DNA from: Clusia tigrina | Taxonomy: Eukaryota; Arthropoda; Insecta; Diptera; Clusiidae | DNA length: 64,000 nucleotides | Assembly (NCBI GenBank): GCA_920105625.2 | Contig: OV050031.1 | Location: forward strand, 4,443,501-4,507,500 | Direction of reading: 5' to 3' | Shown here: piece after piece, positions 48,841 through 61,270 of the stretch | Numbering within the stretch: position 1 is the first letter of the stretch | How the letters are laid out: every line of letters starts with the position of its first letter | Made by a program: the position numbers and the translations under genes | Notes under the pieces: generated by a model | What the model was told of the DNA's origin: nothing | Databases searched by the model: none | The model's input: only the letters and a program-made list of their open reading frames with translations

Positions 48841-49181
48841 GCTAAAAAGTTTTAAAAACGGACATTGCCAATTCTAGTAAGTTATGCTGTTGTTTATTAT
48901 ACCTTGTAGCAACAATGATCTCTAGAAAAAGGTTTGGTAGAATTAGTACTTACAACTAACACCTTCGACTTGAACAAGGATGAAGAAAGAAGCAGTACGA
49001 GACCATGTCCCGGAGTAGAATTCGTGACCTTAACCCCACGACTGCCAGCCTAGCTTTTTATTCTGTTGGAATAACAAGTCTTATATAGCACTCAGAGCAC
49101 AAGACTTCCATTGTACCACATTTGACATATGATTTTTATGTTTCTTTGAATCCACCTGATTGAGAACAAACCTCAGTAGAT

Positions 49182-49437
49182 CCTGTGACTCTAAGTAGGC
49201 TACTTAGGATGTTAGTGCCAGAAACCTCGAAGCTGATTCTAGGTCCTCTGACTCTGAGTCGACTACTTAAGATGTTAGTGCCAGAAACCTCGATGCTGAT
49301 TCTAGGTCCTCTGACTCTAAGTAGGCTACTTAGGATGTTAGTGCCAGAAACCTCGAAGCTGATTCTAGGTCCTCTGACTCTGAGTCGACTACTTAGGATG
49401 CTAGTGCCAGAAACCTCGAAGCTGATTCTAGGTTTTC
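49182..49437. repeat. 63-bp minisatellite inside a LINE ORF2 C-terminus, four copies
   Basis: The unit begins gactct-agtaggctacttag and continues for 63 bp. On the minus strand each copy reads GPRISFEVSGTNILSSLLRV, which resembles the LINE ORF2 C-terminal end block. The + strand frame repeating TLSRLLRMLVPETSKLILG is a coincidence of a 21-codon period. Confidence 0.92.
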
Positions 49438-49790
49438 GTGGCCGTCAGTCTACAGGCCAACTCACTCAGACCACTATTGGATACCACCGCGTAACACTGC
49501 ATCTCTACTTTATTGGTGAAACTATTTCGAAGCCTTACTCAAGCTCAGGATATGTTTCACCTGTTTCCAGCAAATCCGTGGCACACGCACAAAAAGTGAT
49601 CCACTGTCTCATCTTCCTCTCCACAAGCCCGCCAAAGTGCACTGGCACTCAGAAATGGGGCACCAAAGGTGCGATTTCTTTTACTGCTCAAGGATGGGCA
49701 GTGGCATAAGAGGTGGGGAGGTGATGACGTGTTGTGTGGGCTAAGCATATGCAAATAATATGCTTAGCTCACCTAAAATGACCCGTCATC
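49438..49790 (-). pseudogene. LINE ORF2 C-terminal fragments, chimeric
   Basis: On the minus strand, HLLCHCPSLSSKRNRTFGAPFL (family B post-knuckle sequence) is followed directly by ALWRACGEEDETVDHFLCVC, a second knuckle from upstream in the same kind of protein, and then by sequence leading into the 63-bp array. The order is therefore rearranged. It forms the left arm of the fold-back described separately. Confidence 0.7.
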
Positions 49791-49833
49791 AGTTCTCCAC
49801 CTCTTATGCCACTGTCTATCCTTGAGCAGCAGA
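49684..49833. repeat. fold-back inverted repeat joining two LINE B fragments
   Basis: The core stem gctaagcatat (49740-49750) is inverted at 49758-49768 across a 7-base loop. Outer arms also pair: gatgacg (about 49731-49737) with cgtcatc (49784-49790), and the block ctgctcaaggatgggcagtg on the left with its complement at about 49812-49831 on the right. Confidence 0.85.
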
Positions 49834-50165
49834 AGAAATCGCCCTTGAAATCAGCGCCTGACAGAGCTGTCATCCTTTAATATAAGGGACATAGCAAGGT
49901 TCATCAAACTGTCAAGATGGTTAGCTTCGAGGAGAACAGCAGTACCAATAAAATGTTGTTTATTTCTTAAAGGATTCCTGCAACATAATGGGGAAGTCGT
50001 GGCTTTCCCGGTGCTGTCCTTGCGTTGACTATCACCATCCCAAATAAGAGAACTTTTTAGTCAGTGCTTGAACGGCGCCACACCCCGTGGTATCACAATG
50101 GGGCATTAGGTGGGCTCAAGTGTGCTTTTGGCAAACTAGGCGGCCACTCCTACCTACCTACATAG
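49791..50165 (+). mobile_element. LINE family B 3' end, + strand copy
   Basis: Matches 34800-35131: ccacctcttatgccactg, cttgagcag, gacagagctgtcatcc, the 3' UTR blocks tagtcagtgcttgaacggcg and tatcacaatgggg, and the tail ctacctacctac at 50152-50162. An extra ~50 bases (about 49922-49972) separate the coding end from the UTR compared with the 34.8-kb copy. Confidence 0.85.
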
Positions 50166-50169
50166 TTCT

Positions 50170-50980
50170 ACCAGTTGTCTATTCAACAATAAACCAGGAG
50201 GTAGGCCAACTCTATTCTCTTTTCATTATTTGCTTATATCTTCCATATGAACAGGGCGCGACCACAGATTCGTCAAGGATATAATTTTGTTAATTATTTG
50301 TTTGTCCAAGTTTCTTTTATTTTTTAAAGTTCTACAATGAATTTCGTCTTCAAGGAACATTTTCTTATTGACAGTTAATAAATTTAAAAATAGTATAGAA
50401 ATGCTAATGATCACATCTGGTTTGAAGATAGGACCTACTGAGTCCTTATAAATTGATTATATTATATTTCATTCCAATTATTCTTTCAATTAGAGAAGGT
50501 CCTATACAATTGGGTGAAATTTGTTCTCTGTTTTATAGAATCTTATGCCAATATCTCTGACTTGTATCAGTTTTAGAGACCTCTTTCATTCACACCTGCA
50601 TTGAATAGTTCCTCATAAAAAGGCCTTACACATATAATATCAGTGTTAGAAGCCTCTTTCTTTCCAAATTGTTTTGAATAGTTCCTCCCTAATAAAAATG
50701 CTGTACAAAAATAATGTCCTTAAATTATGAATGTAAGCCGAGCCTATAAATAAGCTTCCTAAGCTCACACAAAACCTTAATTGAAAATTACTACAATTTA
50801 ATATTTTTAACTCTACTCACTACGGTCAGCATTGTGGACTTTTATAGGCCTCTCCAGAGCCTCGTAATTATATGATCACCTTCTTAAAAACCATAAATAA
50901 AACATAAAAAGAAGAAAACCACTTTGGAGACCATTTTCAACTCATTACAAACAATTTGCATAATTATGGCGAAATTTTAG
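50170..50980. other. AT-rich intronic sequence
   Basis: A diverged two-copy block (about 50555-50625 and 50640-50700: tcagt-tta-agacctctttc-ttc, then gaatagttcctc) is visible. Nothing else is recognised. Confidence 0.4.
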
Positions 50981-51065
50981 TTCCATAAAATTAAAAAAAA
51001 GTACCAGAAAACTTCTTTGAAAGGCATGGACACTATAATAATGGCAACTACAGCAATAACAGCAA

Positions 51066-51100
<35 letters not shown>

Positions 51101-52330
51101 ACAACAAAAAGCGAAACAAAACCAATAATTGCTTTAAAATTGCGCCACTCATTTTAATAACGAAAACACAGCAACGGCACAAACACATCCTCCTTGTTGT
51201 AGTTGTTGTTGCAGTTGTTGTGCTTCTTCTTCTTCTTCTTGTTGTTGTTGTTTTTATTGGACTGGTATTTATTAAACACAGCCAAGGCGCATAACGATGC
51301 CACAAAATGGCGTCAATAGTGGGTAGGAAAAAGTGAGCGAGCAGAGTTGCCAAGTCGGCGCAATAAAACCCATTTTCACAGTCGCTCCGCTTTAATTAAA
51401 GCCTTGAATTGGGCACTTGCGACATGAATGAGGCGAACATTCAGGCAGCAGCTAGAAAGTGGGATATCACTACTGGGCGGACAATGGTGCCCTAAACACC
51501 GCACCGAGCTGGCGCTACGCTGGCATAGAAAATAGCAAACAACTAAAAAAAAAAGGAGGGAAGGAAAAAAAGAACATGACAAACCTAGTGAAAATTGCTA
51601 GAAAGCGAAAAATACACCTCAGGGAGTCCTCGTCGGAGTCGTATACTTGATCACACACGAACACACACAACACACAAACACACACATGGGTGAACCACAT
51701 GTGCCCATCATACATGTGTGTAGTTGCAGCCGCATGTCTGCCTTGTATGCTGTTATGTGCGTCCGATTGTCCACTGTCCAGACGCTGTCATGGTAGTTGT
51801 TGGCGGTGATTGTCGCCGTCGTCGTCGTCGTGGTCGTGTTGTTCCCGCTCCTGCTCCTATTGGTGTTGGTGTTTATTAAACACAGACGCCGTTCATTTTG
51901 GATGCTGCACTTTGCTTTTTTTGTTTTGCTCTCGTTGCCTTTGTTTGTTGGCTGGTGTGGCATCGAGAGTTGTCTCCCGTTGAAGTTGAGTGTGCATGTT
52001 AAAGTGCTTCGCTTGTTATGCCGGCCGCTGCAATTGCAGATAGCTGCGGTTGTTGTGACACTCACACACACTCACACACACAGACGAACAACACACAGCA
52101 TCAAGGTTGTTCATTAACACCTACACACATACTCACACACATGGACACATGCAACCGTCTGTTTGGCTGCCAGCCTGGGCCATGGCGGCAGTGAGACATT
52201 TTACGTTCCATTATGTTAACCCTGTGACGGACAATGGGCGTGTGTGTGGAAGCAGCCGGGGGCAGGAATAAATAATTGTGCAATTGTGTTGTCATTTATG
52301 CACCTAACACTGGACTGAATTTTCCACCAA
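50981..52330. other. low-repeat intronic island 10 (candidate opa intronic enhancer)
   Basis: GC-balanced unique sequence bearing an (ACAGCA)n-type repeat at 51048-51110, a GTT/CTT tract at 51196-51255, CA-rich tracts at 51655-51690 and 52055-52140, and CGTCGT repeats near 51815. Open frames here read through the simple repeats. Confidence 0.3.
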
Positions 52331-52589
52331 TTTGTGTAGTTTAGTTAAAAGGAAGTCGTGGATATCGTGTTTTCAACACTCTTCATTAAAGTCTGGCATT
52401 ACTGGCATAACTGTCCACCTTCGTGAGCTGTTAATAGTGAAAGGAGAAATAGGTGCCACATTTTAGAGCTCTTATACAAGGCTCTTTATATGATATTTGT
52501 GGTGCATGAAGACTATTAATTGAACACATCTATCAAGGACTCAATTCTTGGTGAATTATTGACTGGGTGCAGTAGAAAAGTTCTGATTA

Positions 52590-53045
52590 TGCTGGTGTTT
52601 GAAATGATTTCAATGCTACTCCATTCTAACTTCTGTAAATTGTCAGTCTGATAATGGAGCAACCTATAAAATTGGAGCTTAAAACCATTTGATTGGGACT
52701 CCTTTTCAACTTTTGTGAAGTGACAGCTCTGATAAGGAACAACCCATAAAACTAGAGCTTGAAATGATTTCAATGCTACTCTTTTCCAACTTCTATGAAT
52801 TCTTAATCTGATGATGCTCCAACCTATAAAACTGGTGTTTTCAATGCTACTCCTTTGGACCTTTTTTTGAATTATTAGCTCTGATACAGGACCAACCTAT
52901 AAAACTCGAGCTAGAAACCATTTAATTCGGACTCCTTTCTAACTTCTGTGAAGTGTCAGCTCCGATACAGGACCAACGTATAAAACTCGAGCGTGAAATG
53001 ATTTCAATATGACTCTTTGGCATTTTTCTCTGAATTCTCAGCTTG
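52590..53045. repeat. about 90-130-bp degenerate tandem repeat, five copies
   Basis: Copies share ctccttt-caacttctgtgaa, gtcagctctgata, ggac-aacctataaaact and gagctt blocks. Confidence 0.85.
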
Positions 53046-53344
53046 TGTGGTAAATTGTGGGAAGTTCTTTGGTTAATTTTTTATTAATGACATAAGGACA
53101 TGAGCTTTTAACTCTGTATCTACATGAAGACCCATCTTTTGCCTGCAGTGAATATATTTGCATGGACGTAACTATGATTACCACCGGGAAAATGTTTTGG
53201 AATATAGATTTCAAATTATAAAAGGTTCGAGAATGATTTCAGTTGTGATTTGACTCTTAATGACCTTGAAAGGAATATAACCTGGAATATGATGACACAT
53301 GGAAAGATGTGGCTTTGAAAAATAGATTATACATGTTTATATAT

Positions 53345-54010
53345 AGCTTTAAAATTAGAATGATTCATGGAAAGATGTGTCCTTAAAATAAGGACAACAC
53401 ATGCAAAGATGTAGTTTTAAATTAGAATGGTACATGGAAGGATGTGGCTTGGAAATTAGGATGATGCATGGAAAGATGTGGCTTTGATATAAGAACAATA
53501 CATGGAAGTATGTGGCTTTGAAGTAAGGATGATACATGCAGGCTTTGAAATTAAGATGATACAAGGAAAGATGTGTCTTTGAAATGGGACAATCCATGCA
53601 AAGATGTGGCTTTCAAATAGGGATGATACAAGGAAAAAAGTGTCTTTGAAATAACGCCAACACATTCAAAGACATGTTTTTGAAATAAGGACAACACATG
53701 CAAAGATGTGGCTTTGACATTAGGATGATGCATGGAAGGATGTGGCTTTGACATTAGGATGATGCATGGAAGGATGTGGCTTTGAAATTAGGAGAATACA
53801 AATAAAACAGTGGCTTTGGGATTGGAATTGGGATGATATATGGAACGATGTGGCTTTGAAATTAGGATGATCCCTGGAAAGATATAAAAACAATACATGA
53901 AATATGTGACTTTGAAGTAAGGATGTTACATGCAAAGATGTGTCTTCAAAATAAGGACAATACATGGAAAGATGTAACTTTGATATAAACACAATACATG
54001 AAAAAATGAG
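53345..54010. repeat. about 33-36-bp minisatellite
   Basis: About 19 diverged copies of aggatgatacatggaaagat followed by gtggctttgaaat. Minus-strand frames repeating SFHVLSLFQ and CIILISKPH are repeat artefacts. Confidence 0.93.
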
Positions 54011-54269
54011 GTTTTCTCTCAGCTATGATTGCATTGATGATCGATGAAGCTGTCAATAAACTGTAGAATAGCGTTGTATTTCCTATTGACTGTTGTTCGA
54101 AAGCAAACACTGCAACACTCTCTTAACACAAGAACAGTTACTGTAGTTATAAACACTTTACTTAGCAGCAATGAAGGATCTCATTTACGATACACAACCG
54201 CAGAGAATGTAGCTCTATTATCTTGAGCAGTGCCCTCAGTATCGCCAGTGTTTCCACTTACTCCTTATG

Positions 54270-55960
54270 CCCATTAATAAAAGAGCGCGACGATACCTCA
54301 TCTTCTGCGTAATTTAACCCAACCTAAATTAAATTTTCCACTTTTCCTCACATTTATTATAATATATTTTTGCTTTCTATTTTTCCTTTCTGCTGAGCCA
54401 CTCATAAATTAACAAATTTACACCTACTCTGCCAGTACAAAGAACTTCGCACCTTCGTCCTGCTCACTTTACTCTCGCACTGCCTCATCGTGACTAAAAA
54501 GTGATCCCAACTAATTTAGATTTTGCTACCACGTTGAAGGCGCCCTTTGCATGCTTCTATTTGCTTGTGCTGCTCCTCTTGGCTCGTTTCTATTTAATTC
54601 TTGTTTTTGCAATTTTTGCTCTATTAACAACTTCCTGGAGCCGGTGCCCACTCACTTAGTGCAACTTTCCTGTCGGTCTCATTATGGTTTTTATTGTTGT
54701 TTGCCGCTTTCTTTGTTTTGTGTGCAAACTTTTTACTGAAACTACCATTTTTACACTGCCACTTAACGCTGCTCCAGCCCCTGCGCCTGCCACTGCTCCT
54801 GCTCTTCCACCTTCCGCTTTGACGCTGCTGCCCTGGCTGGAGCTCTGGGCTTGTAACGGAAGCGCTGAGTGCATTTCCGACAGTCAGCCAATTATTAAGT
54901 GCTGTGATGGCAGGGTAGGGAATGGCTGGGAGGGGCAGGGTTGGACAGGAGCAACCCTTACAAGTTGATGATGCTTGTTTTAATGTTAACGTTATTTTAA
55001 TAGAGCTGCCGTCAGTGTTGCCCTTGTTGCCCTTGTTGCCCTTGTTGCCACTCTCCCAACCGTAGAAGCGCAGGTCCTTCAGTGGCGTAGGGAAACGAGT
55101 GCGCTGTAAAGAAGTTGCTTAAAATCCACTTACCAAAGGACCAGATGAGTGGGTGACTAATTCTGCATGGAAATTTTTCCTTTTAGTTATTTTTTCCTGC
55201 ACATCCTTTTCATCTTTCTTTTTTCGCTTTTTTTGTGGAAATTATCATAGTCACACACCCCCCTCGGTCTGTGCGGCTCTCGCAATGGGAAATGAGCTCA
55301 TTTACTGTAAATGCAGTCTTTGTTTGCCGATTGGGCTGCAGGCTGCATATGTCAATGATTGATGACTTTATTGCACACATCCTACAAATTTCTCTCTTCG
55401 TATTCCTCTCTGACTGTTTATCAAGGAGCCGGCATCTTCGGCAGACAATTAAACAAACTGTCTACCCGAGGCGGCAGGGCGAGCATCCTTCTTAGAATTT
55501 CTTGTCAAAAATTCCATACCTCCAAACAATGAAAACCTGATCCGGCCATAATGGCAGGTACGGGTATAATGTTACCCAGCAGCTCCGACTGGCAACCAGA
55601 CGAGTACCAGTACCAGAGCGAGTGCGAGTGCGAGTGCGTGTACGAAGACCGGAGCGGGTTCGAGTGTTCAGGACATGAAGTCAGTGAGCAATTCATGTCA
55701 GTGTGAGATTTTTGCTCATGTTTGTTGTCAAACTCCAAATCAATTAGTTGCGCTGTTTGCTGACGAATTTCAATGAAACTGAGTGCACGCAGAGTCGTTC
55801 CGTAGAGCACATTTTACCCGGAAGGTTATCATTGCGAAAGTTGAAATGAATGCGGAATGGTTGCTTGGTTGTTGTTGTGTTGGGTTGTTGCCAGTTTGCG
55901 AAAATGCCGGGAAGGCATTTTTACAATTAGCCACGCTTAATTTAAAAATACATATTTTTT
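54270..55960. other. low-repeat intronic island 11 (candidate opa intronic enhancer)
   Basis: GC-balanced unique sequence with small simple repeats: cccttgttg (55018-55050) and gcgagt (55615-55640). No transposon remains are seen. Confidence 0.3.
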
Positions 55961-56950
55961 TTTTGTATAGTAGGAGGTTAAGGATCTTTTCGTCATTTTA
56001 TGCGAGCTGACTTAAGCTGACTTTGGCCATTTCTGAGAAACGAAGAGGGTTGCCGCTGGGGCACGTGCTTCTGCCTTGGCCGTTCATTGTATACATAGTG
56101 GACTTACACCGGCTTATATAATTGGCTTATATTCTAAATCAGGCTATGTTATTATACGGCTATCTTAGCTGGTTGTTATCAGTGCATTGAAGGCTCAGGA
56201 TATACACAAAATATTCCCCTGGTCAGCATGCGAAGTGAACTACGACCATTGAGAGAACACTTTATGTGTGTCTACACAGTAACTGCGCAGAGCAATGCTT
56301 CTAAGAACAAAACGAGTCATTAAGGAGTTCAGTGTTGAAAATATGAAAATTGGTTCGCGGAGAGTCTCCTCTTTGGAAGACATTCATACACACGTGTATG
56401 TATGAATGTCTTCTCTTCTTTCAATTATATTAAAATCTGTAGGAATCCCTTTATTGACAGAGAAGGAAGAGGGTGAAAAGAGCTTTAGTACACCAAGTTA
56501 TGGAAGTCAAGTGTGCCATATCACTTGACTTCAAAGGGTGTTGTATTTGCTCCTTGATTTTAAAATAGAGTTGTTGCTTGGAGTTGTAGTGACTTTCGTA
56601 TTCAGAAACCACATTAAATGTCTTCAGAAACTATATTTCATGCCAATATTGCTTCAAGTGCATATCTTCTGTGTTCATATGAGTAGTTACGTCTGCGTAG
56701 TCTTTTGAGGGACAGATGTTTACCCGACAAATATTCAAATAGCGGAACATCTTGAACCTCCAACTTGACCAGTGTTATTTCTTGCATGGACAAGAGACTC
56801 GTGTTTATGCAGCCTTAGTTTCAATTGCTTGACTGTGGTAACTAACAAAGCTAGACGAGATTCAATACTAAACAAGAATTGTATACAATCAGATTATAAC
56901 TTAAGCAAATATGATATCCGTAGGACTAATAAAGGAAGCTGCTGATATGT
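55961..56950. other. intronic sequence with two hairpins
   Basis: A 14-bp stem (56376-56389 with 56400-56413, ten bases between, themselves containing acacgtgt) and an 11-bp stem (56503-56513 with 56522-56532, 8-base loop). No gene or element is recognised. Confidence 0.55.
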
Positions 56951-56956
56951 CCTTTC

Positions 56957-57296
56957 TATTATTATTGTAGTTATACCTTTGCAGCGTAATTAATTCTGTT
57001 TACAAGGGATTGGGAGAATGAGTACAAGCAACTAAGGCTTTTGACTACTATCCTTCGAGTAAGAGCAACTAAGGCCTTCGACTACTAGCCTTCGAGTAAG
57101 AGCAACTAAGGCCTTTGAATTCTAGCTTTAGTACTAGCCACTAAGGCCTTCGACTACTAACCTTCGAGTACTAGCAACTAAGCCCTTCAACTCGAAGAGA
57201 AAAAGTTATAGAAAGAAGCATTTTTCAGACCAAGCCCTTGGCAGGGTGCTTACTCACCACCCTCGAGTGTGATTCTAGCATGCTTACACCAAGTTA
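56957..57296 (-). mobile_element. tRNA-related SINE, copy with internal 37-bp expansion
   Basis: On the minus strand, from the high-coordinate end: an A-box-like TGGTGTAAGC (about 57282-57291), GAGGGT, a degenerate B-box region, GCCAAGGGCTTGGTCTGAAAAA, CTTTTTCTCTTCGAGT, then five tandem 37-bp units (57023-57200). It ends in CTCATTCTCCCAATCCCTTG and an ATAATAAT tail. The same landmarks occur at 63596-63759, where there is a single unit and the B box is intact. Confidence 0.7.
57023..57200. repeat. 37-bp minisatellite inside the SINE, five copies
   Basis: Core gcaactaaggccttcgacta at 57028, 57065, 57102, 57137 (variant) and 57174. Confidence 0.9.
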
Positions 57297-57389
57297 TAGA
57301 GTTAGTATCTCATGTTTATATATATATATATTTGTATTATAGACACATTTTTATCAGTCCCTTTCTTGTGATTTCTTCTTGTATTTAAC

Positions 57390-60230
57390 TAAATAAAGTT
57401 TCATAAACTGTGACTTGAACTACTTTGACTTTAACTATGGCAAACAGCTCCATCACACTACGTGACTGTTCTGACAACGCTCCCTCCACACACAGGACAC
57501 TGTTGATGGTCGTATTACACACGCCAAACAGTTGGGTAAACAATTTAACCAAAAGACTGCACAAAATTCCGATCTCGTACGCGAGCGCCCAAGTCACTTC
57601 CTACTGCACTCAAATAATAAACCACTTTTATGCGCATACATAAGGACTGCCTCCCGCTCCAGCTCAGCCAATGGTGAATTATAGCAGCAGCAAAAGAAGT
57701 TTATAAATCATGGCAATAGCGCCCCAAAAAATTTCCCGAAAAACTCCTGTGCCAAAAAAACTAAAGAAAAATAAATAAAATGCAAAGAAAAGAAACGGAA
57801 GAAGGAAGGAAAGGGAAGGGAACGGGGAATTCTTTTACGACAATGCGACGGCAAAGCGAATGCTGGAACTTTTTGCCACACCAGCTCAGGGCGTTTGCCA
57901 CCAATGAAACACAAAATCCCCCAGTTGGCATTTCGTAAATTTCCTTTATGGTACGTTGAATTCGTATCGGAAGTGCTCGTACTACGGGAAAAATACTACG
58001 AATACTCGGTGTTGTTGTGGTGGGTGCGTCGTCCTTTTCCAACGAAACCAAAGCAAAGAAAGAGAGAAATAATATAAAAGCAGCGACACATGAATTTAAA
58101 TTAATGGCCAAAACTGGCTTAAATGACAGCAAAAGTGTTTGCATGTCAAATGTGAAGTACAAGCGGCGAAGTAGCTGCGAATAAAATGGAACTGCGACCG
58201 AAATCGTGCCCCGTAGCCAGAAGCCCGGCTCGGCAAATGAAGAAAAATGGCGCCCATGGCGGCGTAAATAACACAAAAATTTAAATATTTTATTAGATTT
58301 ACGGCTTTTAAAACAATTTAAATGACATTCGGAGACGCACCAGTCTGGCCGCCGAACGTATGCGTATGTAAATTCGTTTCTGGGGGGGGTCCACATGGCC
58401 ACGTAACACGCGTGACTTCACTCTGCCAATATCACTCGGCCCGTTGGCGAGCTCGTCGTTTTAATGCCGACTGATTTTATGATTAATTGTGTGCTTTAAA
58501 CACGCCCCCTGAGCAAAAACAAAACAAATAAATAAACTTAAATGGAAAATGAATTAGAAATAAAAAAAATCCACAGAATACTCCGATATGAAATATAGCT
58601 CGAAGGCTCATTATTTTGACAGTTCCTAAACAGCTGTCATTGTAGTGCATTTGTCAAGGACACTCACTCGCACACACACTCTGATATACAACAATGGCTG
58701 CTTCAGTTTATTTGTGTGTTTTTTTGGGATTGTTTAAATATGTTTTTTTCGTTCCTCCACCCTTTTCGAGGAAGACTCCTGGTGCTGTTGAAATTTGTAC
58801 CAGCTTTTGTAGCCTCATTATTATTATCTATTTTTTCGAGTTTGTTAGGTTTGTGAAAACCAGTCAGTCATACTTATTAACCAACACATGCACAGCAGAA
58901 CGCTAATCGGCAGCGTGACTAATACCGAAGAACACCAACGTAATGTGCTGCAATTGATGCTCTTTGCTAATACGCACACATATTGATATAAGTGTGTGTG
59001 TGTGTGTGTGTCAGGAGGCTTGTATAAGCGACTTACTGTGTGCCAAGTCCTTGCTAGGTGCTGCATAATTGTCATACGCGGACACGAGCTTGTCATAGTT
59101 TCACTCAGCGAAGGGTGTTCTGCATCACTGTCTCTAAAGTGTTCTGCATTACGGCACTACCCCTACGACCATTCCTAATATTGCTACCATTCCTGCCCTG
59201 CTTTTTACTAATCTTGCTGCAGTTTTCTCTTTGTTAATAGGTACGAGTACTTTGTAAGCCTATCACTTCCCCAATACTCCTGCTTTCGTGTGTCAAAACA
59301 GTCACCGGAGTGCTTGTTGTTGTTGTCTTTTATTACATCTTCAGTTTGGTAGGGGTTAGTTTCGGTTTTTGTCTACGTACACTCATTGTTTAAAGGGTAG
59401 TTTGTCGCCTGGATTTTTATCACTTAAGTAGCCATTTTGTTTTCATTAAAAAGAGGTTTTCATTAAAAAGAGGTTTTCATTAAAAAGAGGTTTACTGACA
59501 AGTTGGACGCGGACTTGGCACTGAAAAATGGTTCATCAAACCAACGAAGCTGCTTGCTGATAAGCACCGCGTTGCTTGGATGAGCAGATTAAGGTGTTCA
59601 TTGTCTGACATTATTCCCGGGTTGTAAACGAGCCTCATCATTTTTATTATATTAGCAGAGCAAGGACACAAAGCAATATGGCCGACACTTTGGCATATGA
59701 ATTATAAACACTTCTGTCACATGGAAATCGCCTCGTTACAATTAATTCAAACTTGTGCTCTTTGCTCTCTGTTATGGAAATGCAATTAGAGTGTGTAATT
59801 AGTGGGAACTGCATTCAAGCAGAAGCTCCTGGTATGTGGTAATATGCAGAGCGAATTCATAATGAGCCTGGCTTGAATGGGAAATATCACAAAGTAACAA
59901 CGACAATTAATGAATCCCATGAATTGCCTCCCAAACGTTTACTTTCGCTTATGAAATTCATTATGACTGCCAGCGCTGTGTGTGAGTGCATCTCCTCTCA
60001 TAATTTTGGTACAATTAATCTACCTTCTTTATGCAGGAAAATTGGGTCTACTAAGTCTGTCCCCTCGGTCACCTGGCCGAGAGCGCTCCGCTTGATATAG
60101 GAGTTGCAATTATTGTTTACGCTTGAGCGGCCCTGCAGTGTTTGCGCTCTCATATTTCTGCTTTCCATTTAAGTGGTTGGCCTATTTTCTATGCTCACCG
60201 TAGCCAACAATGGAACAGCAAAGAAATTGC
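57390..60230. other. low-repeat intronic islands 12-13 (candidate opa intronic enhancers)
   Basis: Long unique stretch with balanced composition, a (TG)n microsatellite at 58992-59011 and a three-copy 17-bp repeat at 59441-59493. The 213-codon minus-strand frame (57761-58402) is Phe/Ser/Arg-rich with no family motif and is overlapped by other frames. Confidence 0.3.
59441..59493. repeat. 17-bp tandem repeat, three perfect copies
   Basis: tttcattaaaaagaggt repeated at 59441, 59458 and 59475 with no change, suggesting very recent duplication. Confidence 0.95.
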
Positions 60231-60799
60231 TTTACAATTGTGTGTCAAATATTTGTTCAGTCTAAACTAAATGTGTGAATTTCTTGTGGAAGCAGCTCGT
60301 GGAACTAGGGGAAGAACTCTGCGTAGAATGAAGCAAAAGTGAACACAAATATGATCAATAAATATAATAAATATATATAATAAATTAGAATATAATAGAA
60401 GACTGCTTTCCCAAAGGTTGCTTTGACTCAAGGTGACCCTCAATTCACTCACTTTAGTCGAGTAGTCAGTCCTTCAGTACTAGTCTAACTTACTTTATAA
60501 CTAAATCCTAGTTTAAAGGTCCAATATCTATGTTGTTGTTATTGCAGAAGGTTTGCTCTAAATACTGAATTAGGATTCTGAAGGATCTACACTGTAACTA
60601 TAGAATATAACCTTAGATTCAAACCACGGAGAGAATACATATGCGGAGCATCTCAAGTTGGTGTCATCTAAAGTTGTTGTATTGTTAAACTTTCCATAGA
60701 TAGTGAGATGAGGAGTACTGAGTAAACTTCCTATCTTTAAGTTGCTACATTCACAGTTTGTTCTCACACTCGGATCTCGAGAATCTTTGGAAACCAAAC

Positions 60800-61020
60800 A
60801 AAAACAACATTCTGACCCCATCATATTCGAGCAGTTCAGAGCCTTTTTTCAGTTTTAAAGTGTCGAACAGAGCTTCCTTTAGAAGGCCACAGTTATAGTT
60901 TGTGAGAATGTTTGGGGTCCAAACCAAACTCACATTCTGATTCCATCATCTGCTCGAGCAGATCAGAGCCTTTTTCGAGTTTTAATGTGTCGAACAGAGC
61001 TTCCTTTAGAAGGCCTCAAA
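60800..61020. repeat. about 128-bp tandem duplication
   Basis: Copies at about 60815-60890 and 60943-61015 share catcat-tcgagcag-tcagag, cctttttcagttttaa, gtgtcgaacagagcttcctt and tagaaggcc. Confidence 0.9.
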
Positions 61021-61059
61021 TCAAGTTCTTCCAAGAATACAATCGTCTCGACATTCTTT

Positions 61060-61270
61060 AGATATCTTAGTTATAGTTCGTTACTTATAGTTAGTTGGAT
61101 TTCTTAGTTATAGTTCGTTACTTATGTTGGATAGTTAGTTGGATCTCTTAGTTAGAGTTCGTTAGTTATTTTGGATAGTTAGTTGGATCTCTTAGCTAGA
61201 GTTCGTTGCTTTTATTGTATAGTTAGTTAGATCTCTTAGTTATAGTTAGCTAGGTCTTTTGGATAGATAG
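61060..61270. repeat. about 36-60-bp degenerate tandem repeat
   Basis: Units of ggatctcttagttatagttc followed by gttacttat-ttggatagttagtt, five copies. Confidence 0.88.

Noticed and set aside
57761..58402. 213-codon minus-strand open frame
   Set aside because: Lies in unique intronic DNA with frames open on both strands; no domain, repeat or splice structure supports it.
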